Origin: Spirochaetota bacterium
GTDB lineage: Bacteria; Spirochaetota; UBA4802; UBA5550
Direction: 5' to 3'
Assembly: GCA_017999915.1 (NCBI GenBank)
Contig: JAGNKX010000011.1
Span: forward strand, 137,258-201,257
Length of the DNA: 64,000 nucleotides
The translations under genes and the position numbers were made by a program. The notes below the pieces were generated by a model. It had not been told where the DNA came from and searched no databases. It saw only the letters and a list, made by a program, of their open reading frames with translations. Shown piece after piece: positions 26,054-33,240 of the stretch; within the stretch, counting starts at the first letter, position 1; each line of letters starts with the position of its first letter.

Positions 26054-27001
26054 CTAGTCCCCGCCCCTGTGACAGCTGTGGCACCCCTGCGGCCCCGCCG
26101 TGCGCCGGTGGCATTCGTGGCACTGCTGGTGGAACGCCGCCTTGAGATTGATGACGGCCCCCTCGTCCTTTTTCCCGTGGCACGAGGAGCACTTCTTCAT
26201 GGACCCCAGGTGGTGGCAGTCCACGCATTCGGTGTTGTATTCCTCCACGTGGGCCTTATGGTTGAAACGGATCTGCGGCAGCCGGTGCCCCGTTTTTTCC
26301 AGGGGTATGACGTCCCTGACCTTCTGGTAATCCGACTTGACGCCGGCATGGCATTCCTGGCACTTCACCGGGCCGCTCTGCTTCTTGTGGCAATCCTTGC
26401 AGAAATAGTGGAGGATGACCATCTTCGATCTGCCCACGTGGCAGGCGGAGCACTTCTTCTTGTTCTTTTCCTTGCCCGCGTCATGGTGGCAGACGTTGCA
26501 TTCCACCGCCGCCTCTTCATGGGCCTTATGGCTCTTCTTGTCGAAGACGAAGGTCTTTCCGTACATCTTTTCAATGTCCTTGTAAGCGCTGGTCCCTTTC
26601 TTTTCGATATGGCATTCGTTGCAGGGGACCGGTCCCTTCTTCTTCTCCCGGTGGCACGTGACGCAGAAGTTATGGAACAGCTTCGCCCCCTCCAGGCCCT
26701 TGTGGCAGTAGGCGCATTTTTTTATCCGCTCATCGTTGGAGTGCTTGTGATGGCAGGCGACGCATCGCATGTCCGCCTTTTCGTGGGCGCCGTGGGACAT
26801 GGTAACGCGGATGGTGGTCTCCAGGGTCTTCGGCCCTTTGGCCACGTCAGCCTCGGTATAATATGCATTGACCCCGGTAATCTTCACCCGGTCGGTGCCG
26901 CTCTGATTCCCGGAACATGCCAGTAACGGCAGAATGGCCGCGAACACGGCCATTGTAAGAATGTGAATATATGATAGAGTATACCGTATATATCTTAGCA
27001 T
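26054..27001 (-). CDS. Dodecaheme c-type cytochrome lipoprotein (three tetrahaem c3-like repeats)
   Basis: A 315-residue protein with a lipobox (LLAC, Cys29) and exactly twelve CxxCH motifs: CVACH, CAYCH, CVTCH, CNECH, then CNVCH, CSACH, CKDCH, CQECH, then CVDCH, CSSCH, CHECH, CHSCH. They fall into three repeats of four; the first motif of each repeat is followed by an extra His (CxxCHH), a likely distal ligand. Each repeat resembles a cytochrome c3/c7-type tetrahaem unit. The cytochrome is anchored by lipid in the periplasm or outer membrane and likely carries electrons to or from extracytoplasmic partners. The start is uncertain: no good ribosome site is seen at 27001 or at the alternative ATG at 26953. 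Confidence 0.93.
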   Translation of the reverse strand: MLRYIRYTLSYIHILTMAVFAAILPLLACSGNQSGTDRVKITGVNAYYTEADVAKGPKTLETTIRVTMSHGAHEKADMRCVACHHKHSNDERIKKCAYCHKGLEGAKLFHNFCVTCHREKKKGPVPCNECHIEKKGTSAYKDIEKMYGKTFVFDKKSHKAHEEAAVECNVCHHDAGKEKNKKKCSACHVGRSKMVILHYFCKDCHKKQSGPVKCQECHAGVKSDYQKVRDVIPLEKTGHRLPQIRFNHKAHVEEYNTECVDCHHLGSMKKCSSCHGKKDEGAVINLKAAFHQQCHECHRRTAGPQGCHSCHRGGD

Positions 27002-27567
27002 AACTATAATAAAAGTGAATGAATGCTAAATAGTATACACTTTGAGCAATGTGAGTCAATGACTTTTTCCCATCCAGGTTGTTCGGTGAGAATAATAATT
27101 ATCAGCGGTCTATTTTCGCAATAAGACATAATAAATATTTCTTGACAATTTCCTTGAATAAGAATCCCCTCCTTACTATATTAAGCACGGGGACCTCAGG
27201 AAACTGCTTGTCTTTCAATAAAAGAGCAGTTTTTTTCTTTAATATGTACCCTCTGGGGGCACGGGACCGGTCGATGCCGGCGGTTTCCTCAAAAGACTTG
27301 TTGTTTTTCTCATTTTATTTACGAGGCCGGGGGCGAAGCCTCCGAAAAAAGCCCCGCAGGGGCTCTCCTGTAATCGCAAAACGAAGTTTTGCAACAAGTC
27401 TAATAATCATTATTGATTCTTAACAATCAATTATCATACTTATAAACAGGAGCACCGCGCGATGGGGCTGTCCTGAAAGCCTCCCTCCGGGGGGGTTGGG
27501 GGGATTCTTAACAGGCATCGCGCGCTGCCTTTCAACACGTTATCATTTTCGTTACCGGGATAGAGAC
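27002..27567. other. Long intergenic region with a small inverted-repeat element
   Basis: Between the leftward cytochrome gene and the rightward reductase gene I see no gene. It contains the element at 27294-27401 and a G/C-run hairpin-like stretch around 27474-27505 close to the reductase start. Promoters for both genes should lie here. Confidence 0.5.
27294..27401. repeat. 108-base MITE-like element
   Basis: The element is bounded by AGACTTGTTG (27294-27303) and its exact complement CAACAAGTCT (27392-27401). Inside are two more hairpins: GCCCCGCAGGGGC, and GCAAAACGAAGTTTTGC abutting the right end. The TTGCAACAAGTC edge recurs near 35180 (reverse) and, with one change, near 55188, suggesting a dispersed family. 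Confidence 0.6.
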
Positions 27568-29883
27568 ATGGAGTGGACCGATATCATCATTTCTTCCAAA
27601 AAAGAACCACAGCTTACGGAAAACGCCCGCATCGTGCTGGAGAAGCGGTACCTTGCCAAGGACGACAAGGGAGCAATCATTGAAACGCCGGAGGAGCTCT
27701 TCAAGCGCGTGGCCAGGTTCGTGGCCTCCGCGGACCTCCTCCACGGATCGCCGGCGTCCGAGGTCAACAGGCGCGCCGATGAATTCTACGAGATGATGGC
27801 GGACCTCCGGTTCCTTCCCAACACGCCCACGCTCATGAACGCCGGCAGGCCCCTGGGCCAGCTCTCCGCCTGCTTCGTCCTTCCCGTGGAGGATTCCATG
27901 GACAGGATCTTCGACGCGGTCAAGAACATGGCCCTGATCCACAAGAGCGGCGGCGGCACCGGCTTCTCCTTTTCCCGCCTCCGTCCCAAGGACGACATCG
28001 TCAAGTCCACGGCGGGCGTCTCCAGCGGCCCCGTATCATTCATGAACATCTTCAACGCGGCCACGGAAACCATCAAGCAGGGCGGCACCCGGCGCGGCGC
28101 CAACATGGCGATCCTGTCGGTGAACCACCCGGACATCATCGACTTCATCAGGGCGAAGGAGGACAGGAACGCCCTTACCAATTTCAACATATCCGTGGCC
28201 CTTACGGACGACTTCATGGACGCCCTCGAGCGGGACGGCGAGTACTCCCTTATCAATCCCAACACGAAGCAGGCCACGGCCGCGCTCAAGGCCCGGGAGG
28301 TGTTCAACCTCATCGTGCGCAAGGCCTGGGAGAGCGGCGAGCCGGGGATCGTCTTCATCGACCGCATCAACGCCGCCAATCCGCTCAAGAAGGTGGGCGT
28401 CATCGAAAGCACGAATCCATGTGGAGAGCAACCGCTCCTCCCCTTCGAGTCGTGCAACCTGGGCTCCATCAACCTGAACAAGGTCATCAAGAAGGAAAAA
28501 GGCTCTTACGTCATCGATTACGATGCGCTGCGGAAAATCACCGGGCTCTCGGTCCGCTTCCTGGACAACATCATCGACCTGAACCGGTATCCCCTGGAGC
28601 AGATAAAAGAGAACACCCTGGCCAACCGGAAGATCGGCCTCGGCATCATGGGGTTCGCCGATGTCCTCATCCGCATGGGCATTCCCTACAATTCAGAGGA
28701 GGCCGTTGAGACGGCCGAATCGATCATGGGGACCATCCAGGAGGAATCGAAGCGCGCCTCCCGGGAGCTGGCCAGGGAGCGCGGCGCCTTCCCCAATTTC
28801 GACAGATCCTCTTACGCCGACGAGGGCGCAGCGCCGCTGCGCAACGCCACCACCACCACCATCGCGCCCACCGGCACCATCAGCATCATCGCCGGGACCT
28901 CCAGCGGCATCGAGCCGATCTTCGCCCTGGCCTACCTGCGCAACGTCATGGACAACAACATCCTGGTCGAGGCCAATCCCCTCTTCGAGGAAACGGCTCG
29001 GGAGCGCGGGTTCCTCACCGACGACATCATGACGCGGATCGCGGAGCACGGATCGGCCCTGGGCATCGACGGGATCCCGGAGGACGCGCAGCGCCTCTTC
29101 GTGAGCGCCCACGACATTTCGCCGGAATGGCACATCCGGATACAGGCGGCCTTTCAGAAGCACGTGGACAACGCGGTGTCGAAGACCGTCAATTTCAGGA
29201 GCGACGCCACGGTGGAGGAGATCGAGCAGGTCTACCTGTCGGCCTACCATCTCGGGTGCAAGGGCGTGACCGTGTACCGCGACCAGTCCCGGGAGAACCA
29301 GGTCCTCGAGACCCGGCAGAAAGCGGACGGCAGATCCTTCACGGAAAGCGCCGCCGCGGCGGTCCCGCAGGGCCCCATCACGCCGCGGCCGCGCAGCGAG
29401 ATCACCTGGGGATCGACCCGGAAGATCGCCACGGGCTGCGGCTCCCTCTACGTCACCATCAACCAGGACGAGCAGGGCCTCTTCGAGGTCTTCGCGGCCA
29501 TGGGCAAGGGGGGCGGGTGCGCCGCGAGCCAGACCGAGGCGGTGAGCCGCCTCATCTCCCTGGCCCTGCGCAGCGGCATCGACAAGGACCAGATCATCAA
29601 GCAGATCAAGGGAGTGCGCTGCCCCAACCAGGCCTGGGAAAAGGGAGGACGCATCTACTCCTGCGCCGACGCCATAGCCAAGGCCCTGGAGCGCCATGCC
29701 GGCGTGGCCCAGACGCCCAACACCGATGACACCCTCCATGAAGCGGCCAAGAACATCGCCGAGACCAACGGCAAGCTGAAGGAAACCGTCATGGTCGGCG
29801 TGTGCCCCGACTGCCACGGCCCCCTCGAATTCGAATCGGGCTGCTCCGTGTGCCGGTCCTGCGGCTTTTCGCGGTGCGGATAG
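27568..29883 (+). CDS. nrdJ: Adenosylcobalamin-dependent (class II) ribonucleotide reductase
   Basis: A 771-residue enzyme that reduces ribonucleotides to deoxyribonucleotides with B12, independent of oxygen. The first redox Cys is in LSACFVLPVEDSM near residue 100, GGTGFSFSRLRP follows near 130, and the catalytic finger-loop NPCGEQPLLPFESCNLGSINL starts near 282. TTTTIAPTGTISIIAGTSSG lies near 430. The C-terminus carries a CPDCHGPL, CSVCRSC zinc-ribbon-like tail that includes Cys pairs used for re-reduction. The frame is open upstream; the ATG at 27568 (MEWTDII) begins the conserved protein. A thioredoxin gene follows after nine bases, a natural reductant partner. Confidence 0.95.
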   Translation: MEWTDIIISSKKEPQLTENARIVLEKRYLAKDDKGAIIETPEELFKRVARFVASADLLHGSPASEVNRRADEFYEMMADLRFLPNTPTLMNAGRPLGQLSACFVLPVEDSMDRIFDAVKNMALIHKSGGGTGFSFSRLRPKDDIVKSTAGVSSGPVSFMNIFNAATETIKQGGTRRGANMAILSVNHPDIIDFIRAKEDRNALTNFNISVALTDDFMDALERDGEYSLINPNTKQATAALKAREVFNLIVRKAWESGEPGIVFIDRINAANPLKKVGVIESTNPCGEQPLLPFESCNLGSINLNKVIKKEKGSYVIDYDALRKITGLSVRFLDNIIDLNRYPLEQIKENTLANRKIGLGIMGFADVLIRMGIPYNSEEAVETAESIMGTIQEESKRASRELARERGAFPNFDRSSYADEGAAPLRNATTTTIAPTGTISIIAGTSSGIEPIFALAYLRNVMDNNILVEANPLFEETARERGFLTDDIMTRIAEHGSALGIDGIPEDAQRLFVSAHDISPEWHIRIQAAFQKHVDNAVSKTVNFRSDATVEEIEQVYLSAYHLGCKGVTVYRDQSRENQVLETRQKADGRSFTESAAAAVPQGPITPRPRSEITWGSTRKIATGCGSLYVTINQDEQGLFEVFAAMGKGGGCAASQTEAVSRLISLALRSGIDKDQIIKQIKGVRCPNQAWEKGGRIYSCADAIAKALERHAGVAQTPNTDDTLHEAAKNIAETNGKLKETVMVGVCPDCHGPLEFESGCSVCRSCGFSRCG

Positions 29884-29892
29884 GAGGGAGCC

Positions 29893-30327
29893 ATGGACGC
29901 GGTTCTTCTTCGATGCCAATCGTGCGGGTCCGCCAACAGGGTCCGCGCGGATAAACTGGGAAGCGGGCCCAGGTGCGGCAAATGCGGCGCGGCGTTGAGC
30001 TTTCCCCGGCGCCCCGTCGAGGTGACGGCCGCGACCTTCTCCCGGGTAGTGGAATCGGCGCCCGGCGCGGTCCTGGTCGAGTTCTGGACTCCCACCTGAC
30101 CCCATTGCCTGAGCCTTCGTCCCGTGCTGGACGAGATCGCCTCTGAAATGGCCGGGATCGTGACCATAGCGACGGTCAACGCCATGACCGATCAGGAGCT
30201 GGCGCGGCGTTTCGATATCCGGGGCGTCCCCGCCCTCCACCTCTACCGGGGCGGAGCAAGGATCAAGGATATCGCCGGCGCCATGCCCAAGGCCCAGCTG
30301 GTGCAGTGGATCAAGTCGTCGCTGTAG
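29893..30327 (+). CDS. TrxC-like thioredoxin, probable selenoprotein (Sec-Pro-His-Cys active site)
   Basis: The frame gives a 144-residue thioredoxin if the TGA at 30097-30099 is read through. Residues 1-40 are a zinc ribbon (Cys8, Cys11, Cys28, Cys31) as in thioredoxin 2. The thioredoxin fold follows: VLVEFWTPT, then TGA, PHC, LSLRPVLDEIA, with FDIRGVPALHLYRGG holding the cis-Pro. The TGA falls exactly on the first Cys of the CxxC site, giving U69-P-H-C72. A six-pair hairpin with a G in the first two loop bases begins 17 bases downstream, fitting a bacterial SECIS. Both halves are well conserved, which argues against decay. The gene is coupled to nrdJ, so it likely reduces the reductase. Conventional gene calling would split or truncate it. 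Confidence 0.88.
30117..30134 (+). promoter_or_regulatory. SECIS-like hairpin in the thioredoxin mRNA
   Basis: TCGTCC pairs with GGACGA around the six-base loop CGTGCT. The loop begins 23 bases after the TGA, inside the usual 16-37 base range for bacterial SECIS elements, and has a G among its first two bases. Confidence 0.65.
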
Positions 30328-30376
30328 CCCGCCGGGCCGCAAAAAACCCGCTGTCGATGACGCGGGTCCCTGGCGC
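30281..30376 (+). repeat. Direct repeat copy 1: thioredoxin 3' end plus terminator-like hairpin
   Basis: This 96-base stretch spans the last codons of the thioredoxin gene and a hairpin CCCGC with GCGGG. It recurs at 31728-31824 with about four mismatches and one A-run indel. The AAA ATPase gene lies between the copies. Confidence 0.9.
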
Positions 30377-30382
30377 GGATAT

Positions 30383-31549
30383 TCATAACGTCTTGAGAAA
30401 TGAATCCATATCCATCCAGGGAACGACCTCTGCATCGCTGCGTTTCTGGCCGGTATCGCCGCCATAAACGACATAGCCCTTTGAATGGGATCCGGATATT
30501 TTTTTCCAGTACGCGAGGCCGCTGAAATAATCGGGAAGTATCGTCGCGCCCGACTTGATTTCCACCGGGACTATGCTGTTGTTGAAATCGATCATGCAGT
30601 CGATCTCGTTGCCTGTTTTGTCGCGCCAGAAAGAAATCGCCGGCCTGTCCCCCCTGTTCATGAAATGTTTTACGATCTCACCCATGATAAGGGTCTCGAA
30701 AATATGGCCGCGAAACGGGCTGAGCGAGAGGGCGTTCCTGTCGCGAAGGCCCAGCAGATAGCAGAGAAGGCCGGTATCGTGGAAATAGAGCTTGGGCGTC
30801 TTGACCAGACGCTTGCTGAAATTGCCGTGATGGGGCCTCGTCAGGAACACGATATAGCTTGCTTCGAGGACCGATATCCATGACCGGACGGTATTGTGGG
30901 TGATCCCGCAGGCATTGCCTATCTCGGAATAATTAAGCAGGTGGCCGCTTCTCGCGGCACAGAGGGAGAGGAAGCGCTGAAAAAGGGAAAGATCTCCGAT
31001 ATTCTTGATGGAACGCACGTCCCGTTCAAGGTAGGTAGCGACATAATTGGCGTTCCACTCCCAGGGATTAAGCCCCCTGTCGTATATCGACGGGTAACCC
31101 CCGCTGAGGAGCAGAGCGTCCAGGTTTTCTGGCGTCAGCCTGTTCTTTCTCAATTCCTGCAGACTCAGGGGAAGGAGGCTCAACAGCGCGGTGCGTCCCG
31201 CGAGGGACTGACTGACACGGTCAAGGAGAAGAAACTGCTGGGAACCGGTAAGTATGAACATACCGGATTTTTTCGACGAATCGACGACTCCCTGTATATA
31301 CGAAAGAAGATCTGGCGCCCGCTGGACTTCATCTATGACCGCGCCGTCTTTAAATTGTCCCAGGAACCCGCGAGGATCGGACAGGGCGAATTCCCGCATA
31401 TCGGGATCTTCCAGGCTTACATAGGACTTATCTTTGAAACAGATACGAACCAGTGTCGTTTTTCCCGATTGCCTCGGACCGGTAAGGGTTACTACCGGGT
31501 ACTGTTTTGCCAGCGAAAGGAGCTTCGCCCCAAGCATTCTTTTATACAT
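30383..31549 (-). CDS. AAA ATPase with DUF4143 C-terminal domain
   Basis: A 388-residue protein. Walker A GPRQSGKTT lies near residue 22, GAVIDEVQRAPDL (Walker B type) near 70 and ILTGSQQF (sensor) near 97. The C-terminal DUF4143 half contains ERDVRSIKNIGDLSLFQRFL, YFHDTGLLCYLLG, GHIFETLIMGEIVKH and the nuclease-like NEIDCMIDF, then VEIKSG. This is a widespread, often horizontally moved family of unknown role. A TTG start at 31576 is possible; the ATG at 31549 was chosen by fold. The gene lies opposite to its neighbours and between two copies of the thioredoxin gene's 3' end, so it is a likely insertion. Confidence 0.9.
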   Translation of the reverse strand: MYKRMLGAKLLSLAKQYPVVTLTGPRQSGKTTLVRICFKDKSYVSLEDPDMREFALSDPRGFLGQFKDGAVIDEVQRAPDLLSYIQGVVDSSKKSGMFILTGSQQFLLLDRVSQSLAGRTALLSLLPLSLQELRKNRLTPENLDALLLSGGYPSIYDRGLNPWEWNANYVATYLERDVRSIKNIGDLSLFQRFLSLCAARSGHLLNYSEIGNACGITHNTVRSWISVLEASYIVFLTRPHHGNFSKRLVKTPKLYFHDTGLLCYLLGLRDRNALSLSPFRGHIFETLIMGEIVKHFMNRGDRPAISFWRDKTGNEIDCMIDFNNSIVPVEIKSGATILPDYFSGLAYWKKISGSHSKGYVVYGGDTGQKRSDAEVVPWMDMDSFLKTL

Positions 31550-31570
31550 GCGTTTAATGTAACATGTCTT

Positions 31571-31603
31571 GGACAAATTGTCAATCAGATTATCAATTTG
31601 TCC
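31571..31603. promoter_or_regulatory. Inverted repeat before the AAA ATPase gene
   Basis: GGACAAATTG and CAATTTGTCC form a perfect ten-base inverted repeat with a 13-base spacer, directly upstream of the ATPase start on the minus strand. Position and symmetry suggest an operator, perhaps autoregulatory. Confidence 0.5.
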
Positions 31604-31727
31604 ATATAGGTTATCCCAACAATAGTGTACACAGGGCCTGCAGATTATTACTGCCGTCCATAGCGCCTTTGGAATACATCACGGGATTGGTATGGCTGGA
31701 TGGATGCGTTTTTTTCATAACCGCAAC

Positions 31728-31824
31728 CCATGCCCAGGGCCCGGCTGGTGCAGTGGATCAAGTCATCACTGTAGCCCGCCGGGCCGCAAAAAAACCCGCT
31801 GTCGATGACGCGGGTCCCTGGCGC
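31728..31824 (+). repeat. Direct repeat copy 2: duplicated thioredoxin 3' end
   Basis: Codons for the thioredoxin tail (VQWIKSS and stop) and the following hairpin are repeated here without the rest of the gene. It ends 18 bases before the STAS gene's stop. Confidence 0.9.
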
Positions 31825-31842
31825 AGAGATCAATAATCGATA

Positions 31843-32166
31843 TCAGGCTGCGTCCAACTCCAGGAACCGGTCCACTTCCAGATAACGCAAAATTTTTATG
31901 ACCCCGTCGGTGAGCCCCTGGAATACGAGGGTTTTCCCCGATTTCCTCATGCTGTTCTTAAGAGATATGAACATGCCCGCGGCGGAGGAGTCTATCTGGA
32001 CCACCCCGTCGAGGTCGAGGACGACGCGGTCCGCCTTCGACGCCTGGAGCGTCTTCTCGATGAACTCCAGGATGAACGAGGTGGTATTGAAGACAAGCTC
32101 GTCCGTCAAAAACCGCAGGCGCAGTTCAGTTCCGCATATTTCGTGTTTGACGTAATCCATTCTCAT
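31843..32166 (-). CDS. STAS-domain protein (anti-sigma-factor antagonist-like)
   Basis: A 107-residue single STAS domain. The core VVLDLDGVVQIDSSAAGMFISL near residues 47-68 includes the Asp-Ser-Ser region where antagonists are phosphorylated. The C-terminal part VIKILRYLEVDRFLEL matches the usual last helix. Such proteins switch partners with anti-sigma kinases or act in other regulatory complexes. No kinase or phosphatase partner is adjacent. The start may be at 32166 or at the ATG six bases later. Confidence 0.85.
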   Translation of the reverse strand: MRMDYVKHEICGTELRLRFLTDELVFNTTSFILEFIEKTLQASKADRVVLDLDGVVQIDSSAAGMFISLKNSMRKSGKTLVFQGLTDGVIKILRYLEVDRFLELDAA

Positions 32167-32337
32167 CGTTCGTCAGTCTTACGGTATCAATTACAGGGAT
32201 CGTTTTCCTGAGGAGACATAATACTTTGGGGCTCACTATTTCATTATGTCGCGCATCATGTCAAGGACTATTTTTTATTGATATGCAAATATGCGCAAGA
32301 TATTTTTTTAACTTATAAGCTGGTGCGTGAAATAATT

Positions 32338-32371
32338 AAAGGCCTGCTGGATACAGTATCCACCAGTCCTT
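32338..32371 (-). terminator. Terminator-like hairpin after the lipoprotein gene
   Basis: On the minus strand AAGG, CTGGTGGAT pairs with ATCC, AGCAG, CCTT and is followed by TTAATTATTT. It lies about 35 bases past the stop of the 32407 gene. Confidence 0.55.
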
Positions 32372-32406
32372 ATAGAATTAATTGATTTCCGACCCGGCGC
32401 GGCCCC

Positions 32407-33240
32407 CTACATCTGGATGACCTTCAGGTTGTCCGGAAGCTTGATGTCCTTCACGGTCTTGACCTTCACCGGACCGTTGAGCTGAATCTTTTTAAAGGTG
32501 ATGTCGAGACGGAGACGGACGCCCTGCGCCACGATCATGATGTTTGAATAGATGCGGCTGGCCCCCTGGGCAAAGGGCTTCTTCACGTATATCTCGAGCT
32601 TCTCCCTGGTCTTCTTGTTGATGAGGAGGATCTTGTCCGGGTCATTGCCCTGGAACGATATGGTCTGATAATACTTCGGATTTTCCAGAATCAGCATGGA
32701 CCCTTTCCCGTCATTGGCGGCGAGGCCCTGTTTCACCGAATAACCCGCTATGAGGGGGATGGCGCCGGTAATGATGTCGTGGAACATGTCGAAGTCGATT
32801 GTCACGCCGCCGTAATTGGCCAGGTCGATGGTCTTGGAGCTGTCGACGAACATCTTCTTCTCAACCGGGTAGTAGACCCGCACCGTGTCTCCCTCCCGGA
32901 GAATGGTCATGACCGGGCTCTTGAAGATGTAATCCACGAAGGCCACGTGCATGGCCCGCCGCTTTTTATCATACTGGGCGTTCCCCAGTATCTTGTTCTT
33001 CTTGTCGCCGTAGGTGCCGTTTATGTCGAAATCGAGGGCGTAGGATTCGGGGCATTTTTTATTGATGACGGCAATGCTGTCGACCATGGCGCGGATACCC
33101 TCCTTGCCGGCCGGATGATACTGCCCCTTGATGGTCGCGTCGTCGCGGACCGTTGCCGTGGAGCATCCCAGGGCGGCGGCCGCCGCGGCGGCAAGGATGA
33201 TGATGTTCGCCATGATGGAGAAACCGTTATTTCTTCTCAT
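32407..33240 (-). CDS. Lipoprotein, LolA/LolB-fold-like (DUF4292 type)
   Basis: A 277-residue lipoprotein: lipobox ALGC at Cys26. The mature part is beta-rich, with the pattern DFDINGTYGDKKNKILGNAQ, VYYPVEKKMFV and KTREKLEIYVKKP, suggesting the half-barrel fold of outer-membrane lipoprotein carriers. The assignment to the DUF4292 type is by overall look only. The ATG overlaps the end of the upstream TPR gene by 14 bases, so the two are co-translated. The likely site is the outer membrane; the role is unknown. Confidence 0.75.
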   Translation of the reverse strand: MRRNNGFSIMANIIILAAAAAAALGCSTATVRDDATIKGQYHPAGKEGIRAMVDSIAVINKKCPESYALDFDINGTYGDKKNKILGNAQYDKKRRAMHVAFVDYIFKSPVMTILREGDTVRVYYPVEKKMFVDSSKTIDLANYGGVTIDFDMFHDIITGAIPLIAGYSVKQGLAANDGKGSMLILENPKYYQTISFQGNDPDKILLINKKTREKLEIYVKKPFAQGASRIYSNIMIVAQGVRLRLDITFKKIQLNGPVKVKTVKDIKLPDNLKVIQM

